Shown one piece after another: positions 1 to 6,581 of a stretch of DNA of 13,662 nucleotides. The DNA comes from Anaerolineae bacterium. Its GTDB lineage: Bacteria; Chloroflexota; Anaerolineae; Anaerolineales; Villigracilaceae. The DNA lies in the NCBI GenBank assembly GCA_003694975.1, contig RFJH01000150.1:1-13662 (forward strand), given 5' to 3'. The translations under genes were made by a program, and so were the position numbers. Each line of letters begins with the position of its first letter. Positions within the stretch are counted from its first letter, which is position 1. Below the pieces are notes generated by a model. It saw only the letters and a program-made list of their open reading frames with translations, did not search any database and was not told the DNA's origin.

Positions 1-50
1 AGGTACGCGCCGCTTTCGGCGTCCACCACGCGCGTGTCGCCCGTCAGGCA
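1..50 (-). mobile_element. Intein N-terminus (splicing block A) inside dCTP deaminase (partial)
   Basis: The residues from codon 108 read CLTGDTRVVDAESGAY. This fits intein block A (Cys1, then Leu-Thr-Gly-Asp-Thr-x-Val), where Cys1 makes the first N-S acyl shift. The junction is LTLCVGK / CLTGDT. The expected +1 residue after splicing would be the conserved active-site Ser of Dcd, a usable splicing nucleophile. Inteins typically sit in such conserved active-site motifs. Only about 17 residues are visible, so it is unknown whether a homing endonuclease domain is present, whether the C-terminal His-Asn is intact, or whether the intein is a mini-intein. Confidence 0.88.
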
Positions 51-371
51 TTTCCCCACGCAGAGCGTGAGCACCCCGCGCGGGATGCGGAAGTACTCCA
101 CCGTGCGCGCCAGGGCGAAGGAGTTGGGCGGGATGACGCATACATCGCCCTTGAAGTCCACCATACTCTTGGGGTCGAAGTTCTTGGGGTCGACCACCGC
201 CGAGAAGACGTTGGTAAAAATCTTGAATTCGTCGGCTACACGAATATCGTAACCGTACGAAGAAAGCCCGTAGGAAATCACCCCTCGGCGCACCTGATGG
301 TCCACGAACGGTTCGATCATGCGGTGCTCGCGCGCCATCTTGCGTATCCAGTGGTCGGGCTTCAGTCCCAT
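1..371 (-). CDS. dcd: dCTP deaminase, N-terminal part, interrupted by an intein (partial, runs off left edge)
   Basis: Deaminates dCTP to dUTP in the cytosol, feeding dTMP synthesis. Translating the minus strand from ATG 371 gives MGLKPDHWIRKMAREHRMIE and continues with the family signatures SYGLSSYGYDIR, PPNSFALARTVEYFRIP and LTLCVGK, which closely match the trimeric bacterial Dcd type as I know it. In that family CVGK or CLGK is followed directly by STYARCG, which holds the catalytic Ser and Arg. Here codon 107 (Lys) is followed by CLTGDTRVVDAESGAY, a typical intein N-terminus, so the host protein is split exactly before its active-site serine. The frame stays open to position 1, so this is not a frameshift. 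The start is supported by AAGGAG at 378-383, 6 nt upstream. A -10-like TAAAAT lies at 404-409. The gene is divergent from the membrane-protein pair. Confidence 0.95.
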   Translation of the reverse strand, partial: MGLKPDHWIRKMAREHRMIEPFVDHQVRRGVISYGLSSYGYDIRVADEFKIFTNVFSAVVDPKNFDPKSMVDFKGDVCVIPPNSFALARTVEYFRIPRGVLTLCVGKCLTGDTRVVDAESGAY

Positions 372-377
372 CGCTCT

Positions 378-383
378 CTCCTT
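378..383 (-). promoter_or_regulatory. Ribosome binding site of dcd
   Basis: AAGGAG on the minus strand, 6 nt before ATG 371. It confirms the start of the dCTP deaminase and contrasts with the gene divergent from it, which shows no Shine-Dalgarno sequence. Confidence 0.75.
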
Positions 384-399
384 GTGTCGGGGATAGATA

Positions 400-412
400 G
401 GGTATTTTACCC
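400..412 (-). promoter_or_regulatory. Candidate -10 of dcd inside a 13-bp dyad
   Basis: TAAAAT (404-409 read on the minus strand) lies within a perfect dyad GGGTA-TTT-TACCC. No convincing -35 hexamer is seen. The dyad could be a small operator or may be chance. Confidence 0.4.
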
Positions 413-421
413 GATTCCTGC

Positions 422-450
422 TTTACGGTTCGTCCGCTCTATGGCAAAAT
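422..450 (+). promoter_or_regulatory. Candidate promoter of the membrane-protein pair (leaderless)
   Basis: TTTACG (422-427), a 17-bp spacer and CAAAAT (445-450), with TGG directly before the hexamer as an extended -10. Six nt separate the hexamer from ATG 457 and no Shine-Dalgarno sequence fits between them, so transcription would begin at or next to the start codon. Confidence 0.5.
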
Positions 451-456
451 AGCACC

Positions 457-813
457 ATGTCACGCTGGCTACGCTTCATCCTGGCGACTGCCCTGGGAAT
501 CGCGGCAGGGCTTTTCTATGGCTGGGTCATCAGTCCCATCGAATACGTGGACACCACACCGGATACCCTGCGCGCCGACTATAAGACCGACTACGTCCTG
601 ATGACGGCGGAAATCTACCACGCCAGGCAAGACCTCAACCAGGCCGCCCGCGATCTGGCCCTCCTGGGCAGCGACCCGCCTGCGGACATTGCAGAACGGG
701 CCCTTACCTTCGCCCGTCAGATCGGATATGCAGAGGGGGATATCTACCTGCTCGAAGAACTGCATCGTGATCTTCAAACCTGGCAACCACTCCCTGGAGG
801 GAACACTCCATGA
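457..813 (+). CDS. Small membrane-anchored protein of unknown function, first of a tandem paralogous pair
   Basis: 118 residues. One N-terminal transmembrane segment (about residues 6-26, LRFILATALGIAAGLFYGWV) is followed by the motif WVISPIEYVDTTPDTLRADY, then YKTDYVLMTAEIY and a helical, charged remainder (about 46-110) rich in Ala, Leu, Glu and Arg, probably a short helical domain. The next gene repeats the same N-terminal block (WVISP-E-VDTTP-TLRAD, then an AE-Y stretch and an LLG-DP stretch), so the two are paralogs from a local duplication. The stop overlaps the start of that gene as ATGA (810-813), indicating translational coupling. No Shine-Dalgarno precedes ATG 457 and a -10-like element lies 6 nt upstream, suggesting a leaderless mRNA. 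I do not recognise a named domain and assign no function. Confidence 0.8.
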   Translation: MSRWLRFILATALGIAAGLFYGWVISPIEYVDTTPDTLRADYKTDYVLMTAEIYHARQDLNQAARDLALLGSDPPADIAERALTFARQIGYAEGDIYLLEELHRDLQTWQPLPGGNTP

Positions 814-1646
814 ACCTGCGACGCGCCATCCTGGAAATCGCAGGCGGCTTGTTGATGGGCATCGCTCTGGGGCTACTCTATGCCTGGGTGATCAGTCCGG
901 CGGAATTCGTGGATACCACACCGGAGACACTGCGCGCCGACTTCAAGGAACGCTATCGAGAGACCATCGCCGAGGCCTACGCCGCTACCGGCAACCTGCC
1001 CCGCGCTCGTGCCCGTTTGTGGCTGCTCGGCGACCCCGACCCAGTCGCAGCACTGGAGGCCCAGGCCCAACGCGCGCTGGCCGCCGGGGCGCCCACCGAA
1101 CAGGTACAGGCGCTCACCTTGCTGGCATCCGCCCTGAAAGCCCCTCCGGCGACGGCCACTTCAGTCACTACACCCACCCTGGCAATCCCCATCCTGACAG
1201 AACCCCCCGCAAGTGGAACAACAACTCCCACGGTTACGGCGCGCCCCACGCACACTCCCGTCCCCATCCACACCCTGACGCCCCGTCCGACCCTCACGCC
1301 CACCGCCACGCCGGGAGCATCCTACGCCCTGATCGCGCAGGATAGCCTCTGCGATGCAAACCTGCCTGAAGGATTGCTGCAAGTCATCGTGCGGGATGCC
1401 GCAGGAAGACAGGTAGCAGGCGCCGAAATTATTATCACCTGGAATGGTGGCGAGGAGCACTTCTTCACCGGTCTCAAACCCGAACTAGGGAACGGCTATG
1501 CCGATTTCATCATGGATCCGGATGTAGTCTATGCTCTGCGCATGGGCGATGGCGGAGCGACCATCGCCAACCTGACCGCGCCCCTCTGCGAGGAAGGGGA
1601 CAAAACGTTCTGGGGAAGTTTGCGGCTGATCTTCCAGCAACCTTAA
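810..1646 (+). CDS. Membrane-anchored protein with Pro/Thr-rich linker and C-terminal beta-type domain, second of the pair
   Basis: 278 residues. A transmembrane segment (about 7-28) is followed by the motif shared with the upstream gene (WVISPAEFVDTTPETLRADF, 26-45) and a helical block to about residue 111. Residues about 112-168 form a low-complexity Pro/Thr linker (for example TPRPTLTPTATPG) typical of a spacer crossing the cell wall. The rest (about 172-276) looks like a compact extracytoplasmic beta domain of the carboxypeptidase-regulatory/Ig-like kind: LLQVIVRDAAGRQVAGAEI, an ITWNGGEEHFFTGLKPE turn and a YADFIMDPDVVYALR strand pair. Cys181 and Cys260 flank it and could form a disulfide. 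GGAGGG at 796-801 is a good ribosome binding site for ATG 810. Function unknown; a sensor or binding role outside the cell is plausible. Confidence 0.85.
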   Translation: MNLRRAILEIAGGLLMGIALGLLYAWVISPAEFVDTTPETLRADFKERYRETIAEAYAATGNLPRARARLWLLGDPDPVAALEAQAQRALAAGAPTEQVQALTLLASALKAPPATATSVTTPTLAIPILTEPPASGTTTPTVTARPTHTPVPIHTLTPRPTLTPTATPGASYALIAQDSLCDANLPEGLLQVIVRDAAGRQVAGAEIIITWNGGEEHFFTGLKPELGNGYADFIMDPDVVYALRMGDGGATIANLTAPLCEEGDKTFWGSLRLIFQQP

Positions 1647-1654
1647 ACAACGAA

Positions 1655-1676
1655 GCGCCCCTCCGATGAGGGGCGC
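1655..1676. terminator. Bidirectional hairpin terminator between convergent genes
   Basis: Perfect 9-bp stem GCGCCCCTC / GAGGGGCGC with a CGAT loop, 8 nt after the plus-strand stop and about 21 nt after the minus-strand LCP stop. The minus-strand transcript continues into TTCGTTGTTTAA, which is fairly T-rich; the plus side lacks a T run. It most likely serves both genes. Confidence 0.7.
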
Positions 1677-1697
1677 ACATCGTTTGGAGGAAACCGG

Positions 1698-3131
1698 TTA
1701 CGGCATCGGGTTGTTCAACGCCCAATCCGTACCCAGTTGGATTTCAATGTCCGAATCTGCCCCCGGATCGTACTTGATGACCAATTGATTCTTTCCCTGA
1801 ATCCGGAACAAATCCAGCAAGTAACGCATGGTGTACAGTTTCGCGTTGTGCACCACCAGGGTCGTGACATCGTAATGGCGACTGGCATCCCCCACACCGG
1901 CAATGGTGAATCCCTGTGCGGCCAGATAGTCCGAGGTGCGTCCGGCCAGGCCGGCAGACTGAGCCACACCCCAGGCCCCATTGAGCACCTTCAGGCGCGG
2001 TCCTTCCGCGAGCGCCAGTTGTAGTGGGTCACCGGTCGCCATCGGGCTGAGTGCACCGCCCGGCGTGAAAATCTCATCTCGCAGCACGCGGATTTTATCC
2101 GGAATGGGTTTAAAAATGGAAGCAGGCTGCCCACCCAAAATCACGGAATCCAATTCCACCATAGTGTAATCAATGATGCCTCGCTTGATGTTTTCCGGTG
2201 GAATTTGTTGCGCCAGCACACCGAGACGGATCATATCATCGAACGTCAGATTGGTGCGCAATCCCGCCGCCGCCTCCCGATAAACATCCGGCGCGATAGC
2301 AAGCATATGGGGAAAATTCTCCGGTGAAAGGACCTGATCGCGCAGCGCCATGATGACCAGTTGCTGACGCATGGCGCGATCCACGTCACCACCCTCTGTG
2401 GACTTGCGGTCTCGCGCGTAGGCGAGCACCAGATAGCCCGGCAACGTCTGACATCCTTTATCAATCACCTGTTTGCGCTTGGGCCCTATGGGGTCCACGC
2501 GGATTTTCTCCGGAATGCAAATGTAAAGCCCCCCCATGGCATCAATGGCCTCTTCAAAAGCCTTGAAATCTACCTGTATATAGTACTGAATCGGCACGCC
2601 AATGAATTGTTCCACTGTCTTCATGGCGAGGACAGGGCCACCGCCGGGCAGTTTATAAGCCTCACCCAGGGAATAAGCAGTATTGATACGACTATACCCA
2701 AAGCCGGGGATGTTCACCCACATATCGCGGGGAATGGAGAGGATGCCCGCAGTCTTGCTCAAGGGATCCATGGTAAAAAGGATCATGCTATCCGAGCGCG
2801 GGGCACCGGAGCCGGCTTCCCAGTCACGTGCATCGAGGCCGATGAACAAAACGGTCACACGGCTTGCACCATCCCAGGCAGGTGGTAACTCATCCTCCGG
2901 CGCGACCACCTCGGCGGTCGGTGTGGGCAGGTTCGTATTTTCATTTGGAGCAACACTGGTCACGGCGACACCGGGGAGCGAGGTCAGCGTCCACGAGGCG
3001 ACAAATCCTCTCACGAAGACGAAAACCCCTCCTGCCAGCGCCACTCCTGCAATCCACAGAACAATAGTTACCCAGGAAGGTCTGCGCAAACGCACAGCGG
3101 ACAATCGTCGAAACACGTTGCGTTCAGCCAT
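1698..3131 (-). CDS. LytR-CpsA-Psr (LCP) family glycopolymer ligase with LytR_C domain
   Basis: 477 residues from ATG 3131. LCP enzymes transfer undecaprenyl-phosphate-linked glycopolymers onto peptidoglycan at the outer face of the membrane. Order: short basic cytoplasmic tail, one membrane segment (about 21-44), Pro/Thr-rich stretch, LCP domain (about 93-265), LytR_C domain (about 376-465). Key LCP elements are present: FIGLDARD (97-103), PRSDSM (111-116), SIPRDMWVNIPG with R135 and D136, RINTAY (148-153), and the ARDRKS...DVDRAMRQQ segment (239-257) whose arginines bind the phosphate groups in characterised LCP proteins. A longer reading from TTG 3146 is possible, but its AAAGGA abuts the codon. 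The gene starts 21 nt after the HEAT-repeat gene, so it is the last of a three-gene unit. The true substrate polymer is not known. Confidence 0.95.
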   Translation of the reverse strand: MAERNVFRRLSAVRLRRPSWVTIVLWIAGVALAGGVFVFVRGFVASWTLTSLPGVAVTSVAPNENTNLPTPTAEVVAPEDELPPAWDGASRVTVLFIGLDARDWEAGSGAPRSDSMILFTMDPLSKTAGILSIPRDMWVNIPGFGYSRINTAYSLGEAYKLPGGGPVLAMKTVEQFIGVPIQYYIQVDFKAFEEAIDAMGGLYICIPEKIRVDPIGPKRKQVIDKGCQTLPGYLVLAYARDRKSTEGGDVDRAMRQQLVIMALRDQVLSPENFPHMLAIAPDVYREAAAGLRTNLTFDDMIRLGVLAQQIPPENIKRGIIDYTMVELDSVILGGQPASIFKPIPDKIRVLRDEIFTPGGALSPMATGDPLQLALAEGPRLKVLNGAWGVAQSAGLAGRTSDYLAAQGFTIAGVGDASRHYDVTTLVVHNAKLYTMRYLLDLFRIQGKNQLVIKYDPGADSDIEIQLGTDWALNNPMP

Positions 3132-3152
3132 CTCGTCTGTTTGCAATCCTTT

Positions 3153-3734
3153 TCAATCGGGTTTCAGAAACACCATATCCAGTTTCAGGCGCTTCAGTCC
3201 TTCCTCAGCCCAATGACGCATCATCAGGGAATCGCCATCCAACGCTTTCATCATAGCCGGGATGGCGCGCGGATCGGCGATTTCGGATAAGGCACGCATG
3301 GCGTTGATGCGCGCCAACTGCGGCGCTTTCTCCAGGACCTCCAATAAAGCGGGGACCGCCGCCTCCCCAATGGAGGCCAATGCCCTCGCCGCCAGGTCTG
3401 AGACCATCGAATCGGCGTCCGAAAGAGCACGTATCAACGCCGGGATATTCTCCTCGCTTGGGTGAGCACACAATCCCAAAGCAGCGCACTGACGCACATC
3501 TGCCGAGGGATCTTCCAGGGCACGAGCGATCCACTCTACGGGAGGGCTCGGATGCTGAGAAAGCACACGCACCGCCCACCAACGATGGTCGGCGTCCTCC
3601 GAAGCAAGCAGCCGACGCAGGGCCGGGAAAGCCGTCTCCCCCAGCGCGACCAGAGCGGGTACTGCCGCCTCGGCGCGTGCGTCATCACCGCTGGTCAAGT
3701 CGGCCAGCAAGGTATCCAAATCCTGAGCCCGCAT
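3153..3734 (-). CDS. HEAT-repeat protein
   Basis: 193 residues with no signal peptide or membrane segment, built of about five 31-residue helical repeats covering nearly the whole chain. Repeats are visible as PALVALGETAFPALRRLL, WWAVRVLSQHP, VRQCAALGLCAHPSEENIPA, LAARALASIGEAAVPALLEV, and INAMRALSEIADPRAIPAMM. This is the HEAT/PBS-lyase-like repeat pattern, a scaffold for protein binding rather than catalysis. It lies 3 nt after the Trm112-like gene (TAG, GCT, ATG) and 21 nt before the LCP gene, so it is probably translated from the same mRNA. No strong Shine-Dalgarno of its own is seen; GAAGTAGG across the previous stop may serve. The partner protein cannot be told from sequence. Confidence 0.9.
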   Translation of the reverse strand: MRAQDLDTLLADLTSGDDARAEAAVPALVALGETAFPALRRLLASEDADHRWWAVRVLSQHPSPPVEWIARALEDPSADVRQCAALGLCAHPSEENIPALIRALSDADSMVSDLAARALASIGEAAVPALLEVLEKAPQLARINAMRALSEIADPRAIPAMMKALDGDSLMMRHWAEEGLKRLKLDMVFLKPD

Positions 3735-3737
3735 AGC

Positions 3738-3956
3738 CTACTTCGATGGCGGCGGGACGGGAAGATCGTCCACCGCCGTGTTGGCCCACTTATCCCCCTC
3801 TTCTATCAACATGACCGGGATTTCATCCACGATAGGGTACTTGCGGCCACAATCCTGGCAAATCAACCAGGCATCCCTGTGCAGCGTCAGAAGGCCGTCT
3901 TTCTCGCGCACACAGGCCGGGCAACGCAATATCTCAAGCAAATCTTGACTGACCAT
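3738..3956 (-). CDS. Trm112-like zinc-ribbon protein (UPF0434/YcaR type)
   Basis: 72 residues from ATG 3956. The sequence DLLEILRCPACVREKDGLL, then WLICQDCGRKYPIVDEIPVM, is the Trm112/UPF0434 pattern: a Cys-x-x-Cys pair and a second Cys-x-x-Cys pair that together would bind zinc, followed by the conserved YPI-DEIP-ML strand. Trm112 in eukaryotes and archaea activates methyltransferases; bacterial single-domain members are poorly characterised, so the role here is unknown. An in-frame ATG at 3968 would add four residues, but GAGGAA touches it directly, whereas GGAG lies 6 nt before ATG 3956 and family members usually begin MVS-ELLEILRCP. First gene of the unit with the HEAT-repeat and LCP genes. 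Confidence 0.9.
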   Translation of the reverse strand: MVSQDLLEILRCPACVREKDGLLTLHRDAWLICQDCGRKYPIVDEIPVMLIEEGDKWANTAVDDLPVPPPSK

Positions 3957-3985
3957 GCGCTTCTCCATTTCCTCAACGAATGGCT

Positions 3986-3994
3986 ATTTTACCA
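3986..3994 (-). promoter_or_regulatory. Extended -10 promoter element for the Trm112/HEAT/LCP unit
   Basis: On the minus strand TGGTAAAAT, a TGn-extended -10, lies between the VanW stop (4012) and ATG 3956. No good -35 is seen at 16-18 bp, as expected for an extended -10. It suggests the three downstream genes have their own promoter. Confidence 0.45.
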
Positions 3995-4011
3995 CTATTC
4001 CACTCCGGCAA

Positions 4012-5892
4012 TCACCGCCGACAAATACCGCGCCGTTTTGCCAGTTTTTCCGGATCTTTGGTGCCTGGGCCGTACTCGCACACCGCCTGCCACGGTTCAT
4101 AATGCGTGCGAAACTCATCCTGAAAATAGATTTCCCCATCCTTCCACACCGTGCGCGTCACCACCACATCCGCTCCCTCGGCAGACCAATCCACCTGCTT
4201 GATTTGATTTTTCTTCAAGTCCGGGTTTTCCTGGAAGAGCGGCTCCGGTGCCGGGACGATGTTCTGCGGCCCGGTCGTCTCCCACGTCACGGTACGACCA
4301 TCGGAGGTAGAGTAGAACTTCCAGGTCAGTTTGCGGGCGCCCACGTCCACGTACGTTTCCATCAAAAGCCAGTAGGGAGTATCGTTGGTAAACTTGAAGT
4401 CCACGAGAGGGAAATATACGGTCGCATCCAGGCCGGCGAGGTTCGGGTCAATGGCACCGCTGGCCGTCTGTTCATAATACGAGACGCGGTAAGCATGGGA
4501 ATGTCGCTCAACGACCGGATAGCCGCCGAAAAACACCGTCCGGAACAGCGTCGTGCTCACCTGACAAACACCACCGCCCACGCCCTTGATCGTGCGCCCG
4601 TTGTAGATAATCAGCGCCTCGGCATAGCCGTTATCCAGGCTGATATCGCCAAGCGCCTCGCCCATCGAAAACGTCTCACCAGGAGCGACCAGGAGACCGT
4701 GGAATGCCGCCGCAGCGGTCTGGATGTTTTGGATACGCTCCGCACTGGAGCCATAAAAATAGGAGGTTTGCATGCTGACCAGTTCGGTAATTCCCAGCGA
4801 TTCGGCGGTCGCGTCATCTCCAACAGCCGGTGGTTCGATACTTAAGACAAGCGGCACTTCGTGCACCCCCTGGCGCAAGTTCTCATTGATCGACTCCAGA
4901 GTGGCAGGGATGTCTACGGAACGTCCAATGACCGAAGGGCGGATCAGTTCCAGTTGACGCGTCTCATCATTGAAGATGAAACGGGCGTTTTCCGGTTGCC
5001 GGGCAACCTGCGCAGCGATATCTTCCAGCAAAGGTTGAAGGATTTGCGCGTTCAGGGCAACGCGCAAGTCAGCCACGCCATCGGTTTGAACTCGCTCGAT
5101 CTCGATCATGCTTGCCAGGGTAGAGACATCCACCACCCAGGGGCCGGGGTCACCTTCACCCGCATCGGGCAAGGTCAACGTCAGAGGCGCACTCAGAATA
5201 CGTCGCGCCGTCTCTGCCTGCGCCGAGACATCCAGCACCTGCGGTCGTTCCTCCTCGACCACAAGCAAGACCTCGCCATCACGAAAGGACTGCACCTGGG
5301 CGATCAGATAGGACAGCGTGGTATCCACATCCAGCCGTCGGCCAATCTGACCAGGCTGAGCCACCACCTGTGTCCCGTCCACGCGCAAACTTGCCTCGAT
5401 CACCGGGCGATCCACTTCCTCCGCCAGACGTTGCAGGTAGGCATAGGCAACGCGTTGATCGAAAAGCACTACTGGCTGCACACTCACACCCTGCATACGT
5501 GCCCGCCACTGACCGCTCAGACTGCCAAACAACCCTCCCTCACGTCCCACCTCGTAAGCCATTCGGGCAGTAGAGGAAGCATCGAAAACCATTCCCAACT
5601 CCGCCGGTGAAACGACCCAGATGCGCTCCCCGTCGCGCAACACGACTCGCCCTGTATATGGGTAGGAAAGGGCCTGGGAGAGACGCACCACCGCTTCGTC
5701 CGGCGTCATACCGGAGAGGTCCACACCGGCCACGGAAACGCCGGGGAAAATTCGCCCGGCATAATAGACCTGATATCCCACCGTCCACAAAATGGCGAGG
5801 AACAAGAAAAGGGCCACACCGCCCAAAAGGGCAGCCAGAAGTTGGGATAAGGGATGGGCACGTTGTGGATAGGGGGCAGAAAGGGTGGCCAT
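4012..5892 (-). CDS. VanW family protein with peptidoglycan-binding-like (PG_binding_4) domains
   Basis: 626 residues from ATG 5892. Order: Pro-rich cytoplasmic tail, one membrane anchor (about 15-44), two PG_binding_4-type repeats (about 52-190 and 225-345; the first opens GVSVAGVDLSGMTPDEA), then a VanW domain (about 371-505) and a C-terminal beta region. VanW hallmarks: PGETFSMGEALG, KGVGGGVCQVSTTLFR with Cys443, ERHSHAYRVSYYE, and LDATVYFP-VDFKFTN. VanW proteins occur in some vancomycin-resistance clusters and widely in Gram-positive and Chloroflexota envelopes; their biochemical activity is unknown, so this is not evidence of resistance. An in-frame ATG at 5901 overlaps the TATAAT at 5900-5905; with the -10 ending 7 nt before ATG 5892, that codon is the likely start of a leaderless mRNA. 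The promoter overlaps the end of the upstream methyltransferase gene. Confidence 0.93.
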   Translation of the reverse strand: MATLSAPYPQRAHPLSQLLAALLGGVALFLFLAILWTVGYQVYYAGRIFPGVSVAGVDLSGMTPDEAVVRLSQALSYPYTGRVVLRDGERIWVVSPAELGMVFDASSTARMAYEVGREGGLFGSLSGQWRARMQGVSVQPVVLFDQRVAYAYLQRLAEEVDRPVIEASLRVDGTQVVAQPGQIGRRLDVDTTLSYLIAQVQSFRDGEVLLVVEEERPQVLDVSAQAETARRILSAPLTLTLPDAGEGDPGPWVVDVSTLASMIEIERVQTDGVADLRVALNAQILQPLLEDIAAQVARQPENARFIFNDETRQLELIRPSVIGRSVDIPATLESINENLRQGVHEVPLVLSIEPPAVGDDATAESLGITELVSMQTSYFYGSSAERIQNIQTAAAAFHGLLVAPGETFSMGEALGDISLDNGYAEALIIYNGRTIKGVGGGVCQVSTTLFRTVFFGGYPVVERHSHAYRVSYYEQTASGAIDPNLAGLDATVYFPLVDFKFTNDTPYWLLMETYVDVGARKLTWKFYSTSDGRTVTWETTGPQNIVPAPEPLFQENPDLKKNQIKQVDWSAEGADVVVTRTVWKDGEIYFQDEFRTHYEPWQAVCEYGPGTKDPEKLAKRRGICRR

Positions 5893-5899
5893 TGGAATC

Positions 5900-5928
5900 A
5901 TTATACGCGTGATGAGGCTGTGGGTCAG
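5900..5928 (-). promoter_or_regulatory. Promoter of the VanW gene (leaderless)
   Basis: Minus-strand CTGACC (5923-5928), a 17-bp spacer and a consensus TATAAT (5900-5905). The -10 ends 7 nt before ATG 5892, placing the transcript start at the codon. There is no Shine-Dalgarno. The element decides the start: ATG 5901 falls inside the -10. Confidence 0.6.
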
Positions 5929-6527
5929 GATTGCCGTCCACGACCGGGGCGCGGGCAGGGAATCAACATAGGCGTCCGGCTTCGGTATTCGGCATATGCC
6001 GCGCCGAATTCGCGCAACAACTTACGCTCCTCGAAATACGCGCCAATCAAAATATAGACCGTCAGCGCGGCGAAAACGACCAGCGTGTTACGCGTCATCA
6101 CCGGGGAAAGCCAGATGAACACCAGGCCGGCTGTATACAGCGGATGGCGGACCCAACGATACAGTCCTCTTACCGTCAACGACTCCTTCCGCCCATTTTC
6201 CAACGCTCCGATTTGTCTCAACCCCAGAAACGACCAGAGGTCGGTTTGCAGGAGGCCAACCAGGAGGGTGATGAGCGCCAGAGCCTGCCCAAGCAAGGCC
6301 ACATAGAGCCAGGGGACAGGGAGTTGATAGAGAAGGCGATCCGGCAAGCGCGTCATCAGAGCCACCACCGGCAAGAAGGTAATCACGGCGAAAAGATTAT
6401 AGGCCAGGCGATAGAAGCGATCCGATAATGGGCCAAACCGGCGCCGGGCAATCGCCTTGGCCGTGTGCGAAGCCAGCAGCGAATGCAATGCCCCCCACAG
6501 GAATACCGATAAAAGCAGTAGATACAT
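5925..6527 (-). CDS. Isoprenylcysteine carboxyl methyltransferase / phospholipid methyltransferase-like membrane protein
   Basis: 200 residues from ATG 6527, with about five hydrophobic segments (near 1-20, 40-58, 70-93, 130-142, 145-164). The C-terminal half carries the family signature: GLYRWVRHPLYTAG (121-134) with the Arg-His-Pro motif, followed by GAYFEERKLLREFGAAYAEY (162-181) and RTPMLIP. In ICMT and PEMT relatives these regions bind S-adenosylmethionine, so an integral-membrane SAM-dependent methyltransferase is the likely role. Bacteria generally lack prenylated CaaX proteins; lipids or small isoprenoids are more likely substrates, but none is identifiable. GGAGG 5-6 nt before ATG 6527 fixes the start; an upstream TTG extension to 6569 has no such support. 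It lies 54 nt after the anti-sigma gene with a possible own promoter, and its 3' end contains the VanW promoter. Confidence 0.85.
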   Translation of the reverse strand: MYLLLLSVFLWGALHSLLASHTAKAIARRRFGPLSDRFYRLAYNLFAVITFLPVVALMTRLPDRLLYQLPVPWLYVALLGQALALITLLVGLLQTDLWSFLGLRQIGALENGRKESLTVRGLYRWVRHPLYTAGLVFIWLSPVMTRNTLVVFAALTVYILIGAYFEERKLLREFGAAYAEYRSRTPMLIPCPRPGRGRQS

Positions 6528-6548
6528 AGGATCCTCCGCAGGATACCT

Positions 6549-6577
6549 AATGTACCTTACTTCGCTCAAAAAAGCAA
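6549..6577 (-). promoter_or_regulatory. Candidate promoter of the ICMT-like gene
   Basis: Minus-strand TTGCTT (6572-6577), a 17-bp spacer and TACATT (6549-6554), in the 54-nt gap after the anti-sigma stop. The matches are moderate (3/6 and 4/6), so read-through from the sigma operon remains possible. Confidence 0.35.
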
Positions 6578-6581
6578 ACCC

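Noticed and set aside
34..252. Short plus-strand open frame at the left edge
   Set aside because: Lies fully opposite the dCTP deaminase, which matches its family residue by residue.
1140..1310. Repetitive-looking ACC/CCC-rich DNA
   Set aside because: Simple codon repetition of a Pro/Thr linker, as also at 10530-10610; not a tandem DNA repeat or CRISPR.
3132..3146. TTG start giving five extra residues to the LCP protein
   Set aside because: The purine-rich AAAGGA abuts the TTG with no spacing; ATG 3131 is the simpler start, though its own Shine-Dalgarno is weak.
4012..5892. VanW as evidence of a vancomycin-resistance cluster
   Set aside because: No vanR/S/H/A/X-like genes are nearby and VanW domain proteins are common in non-resistant envelopes.
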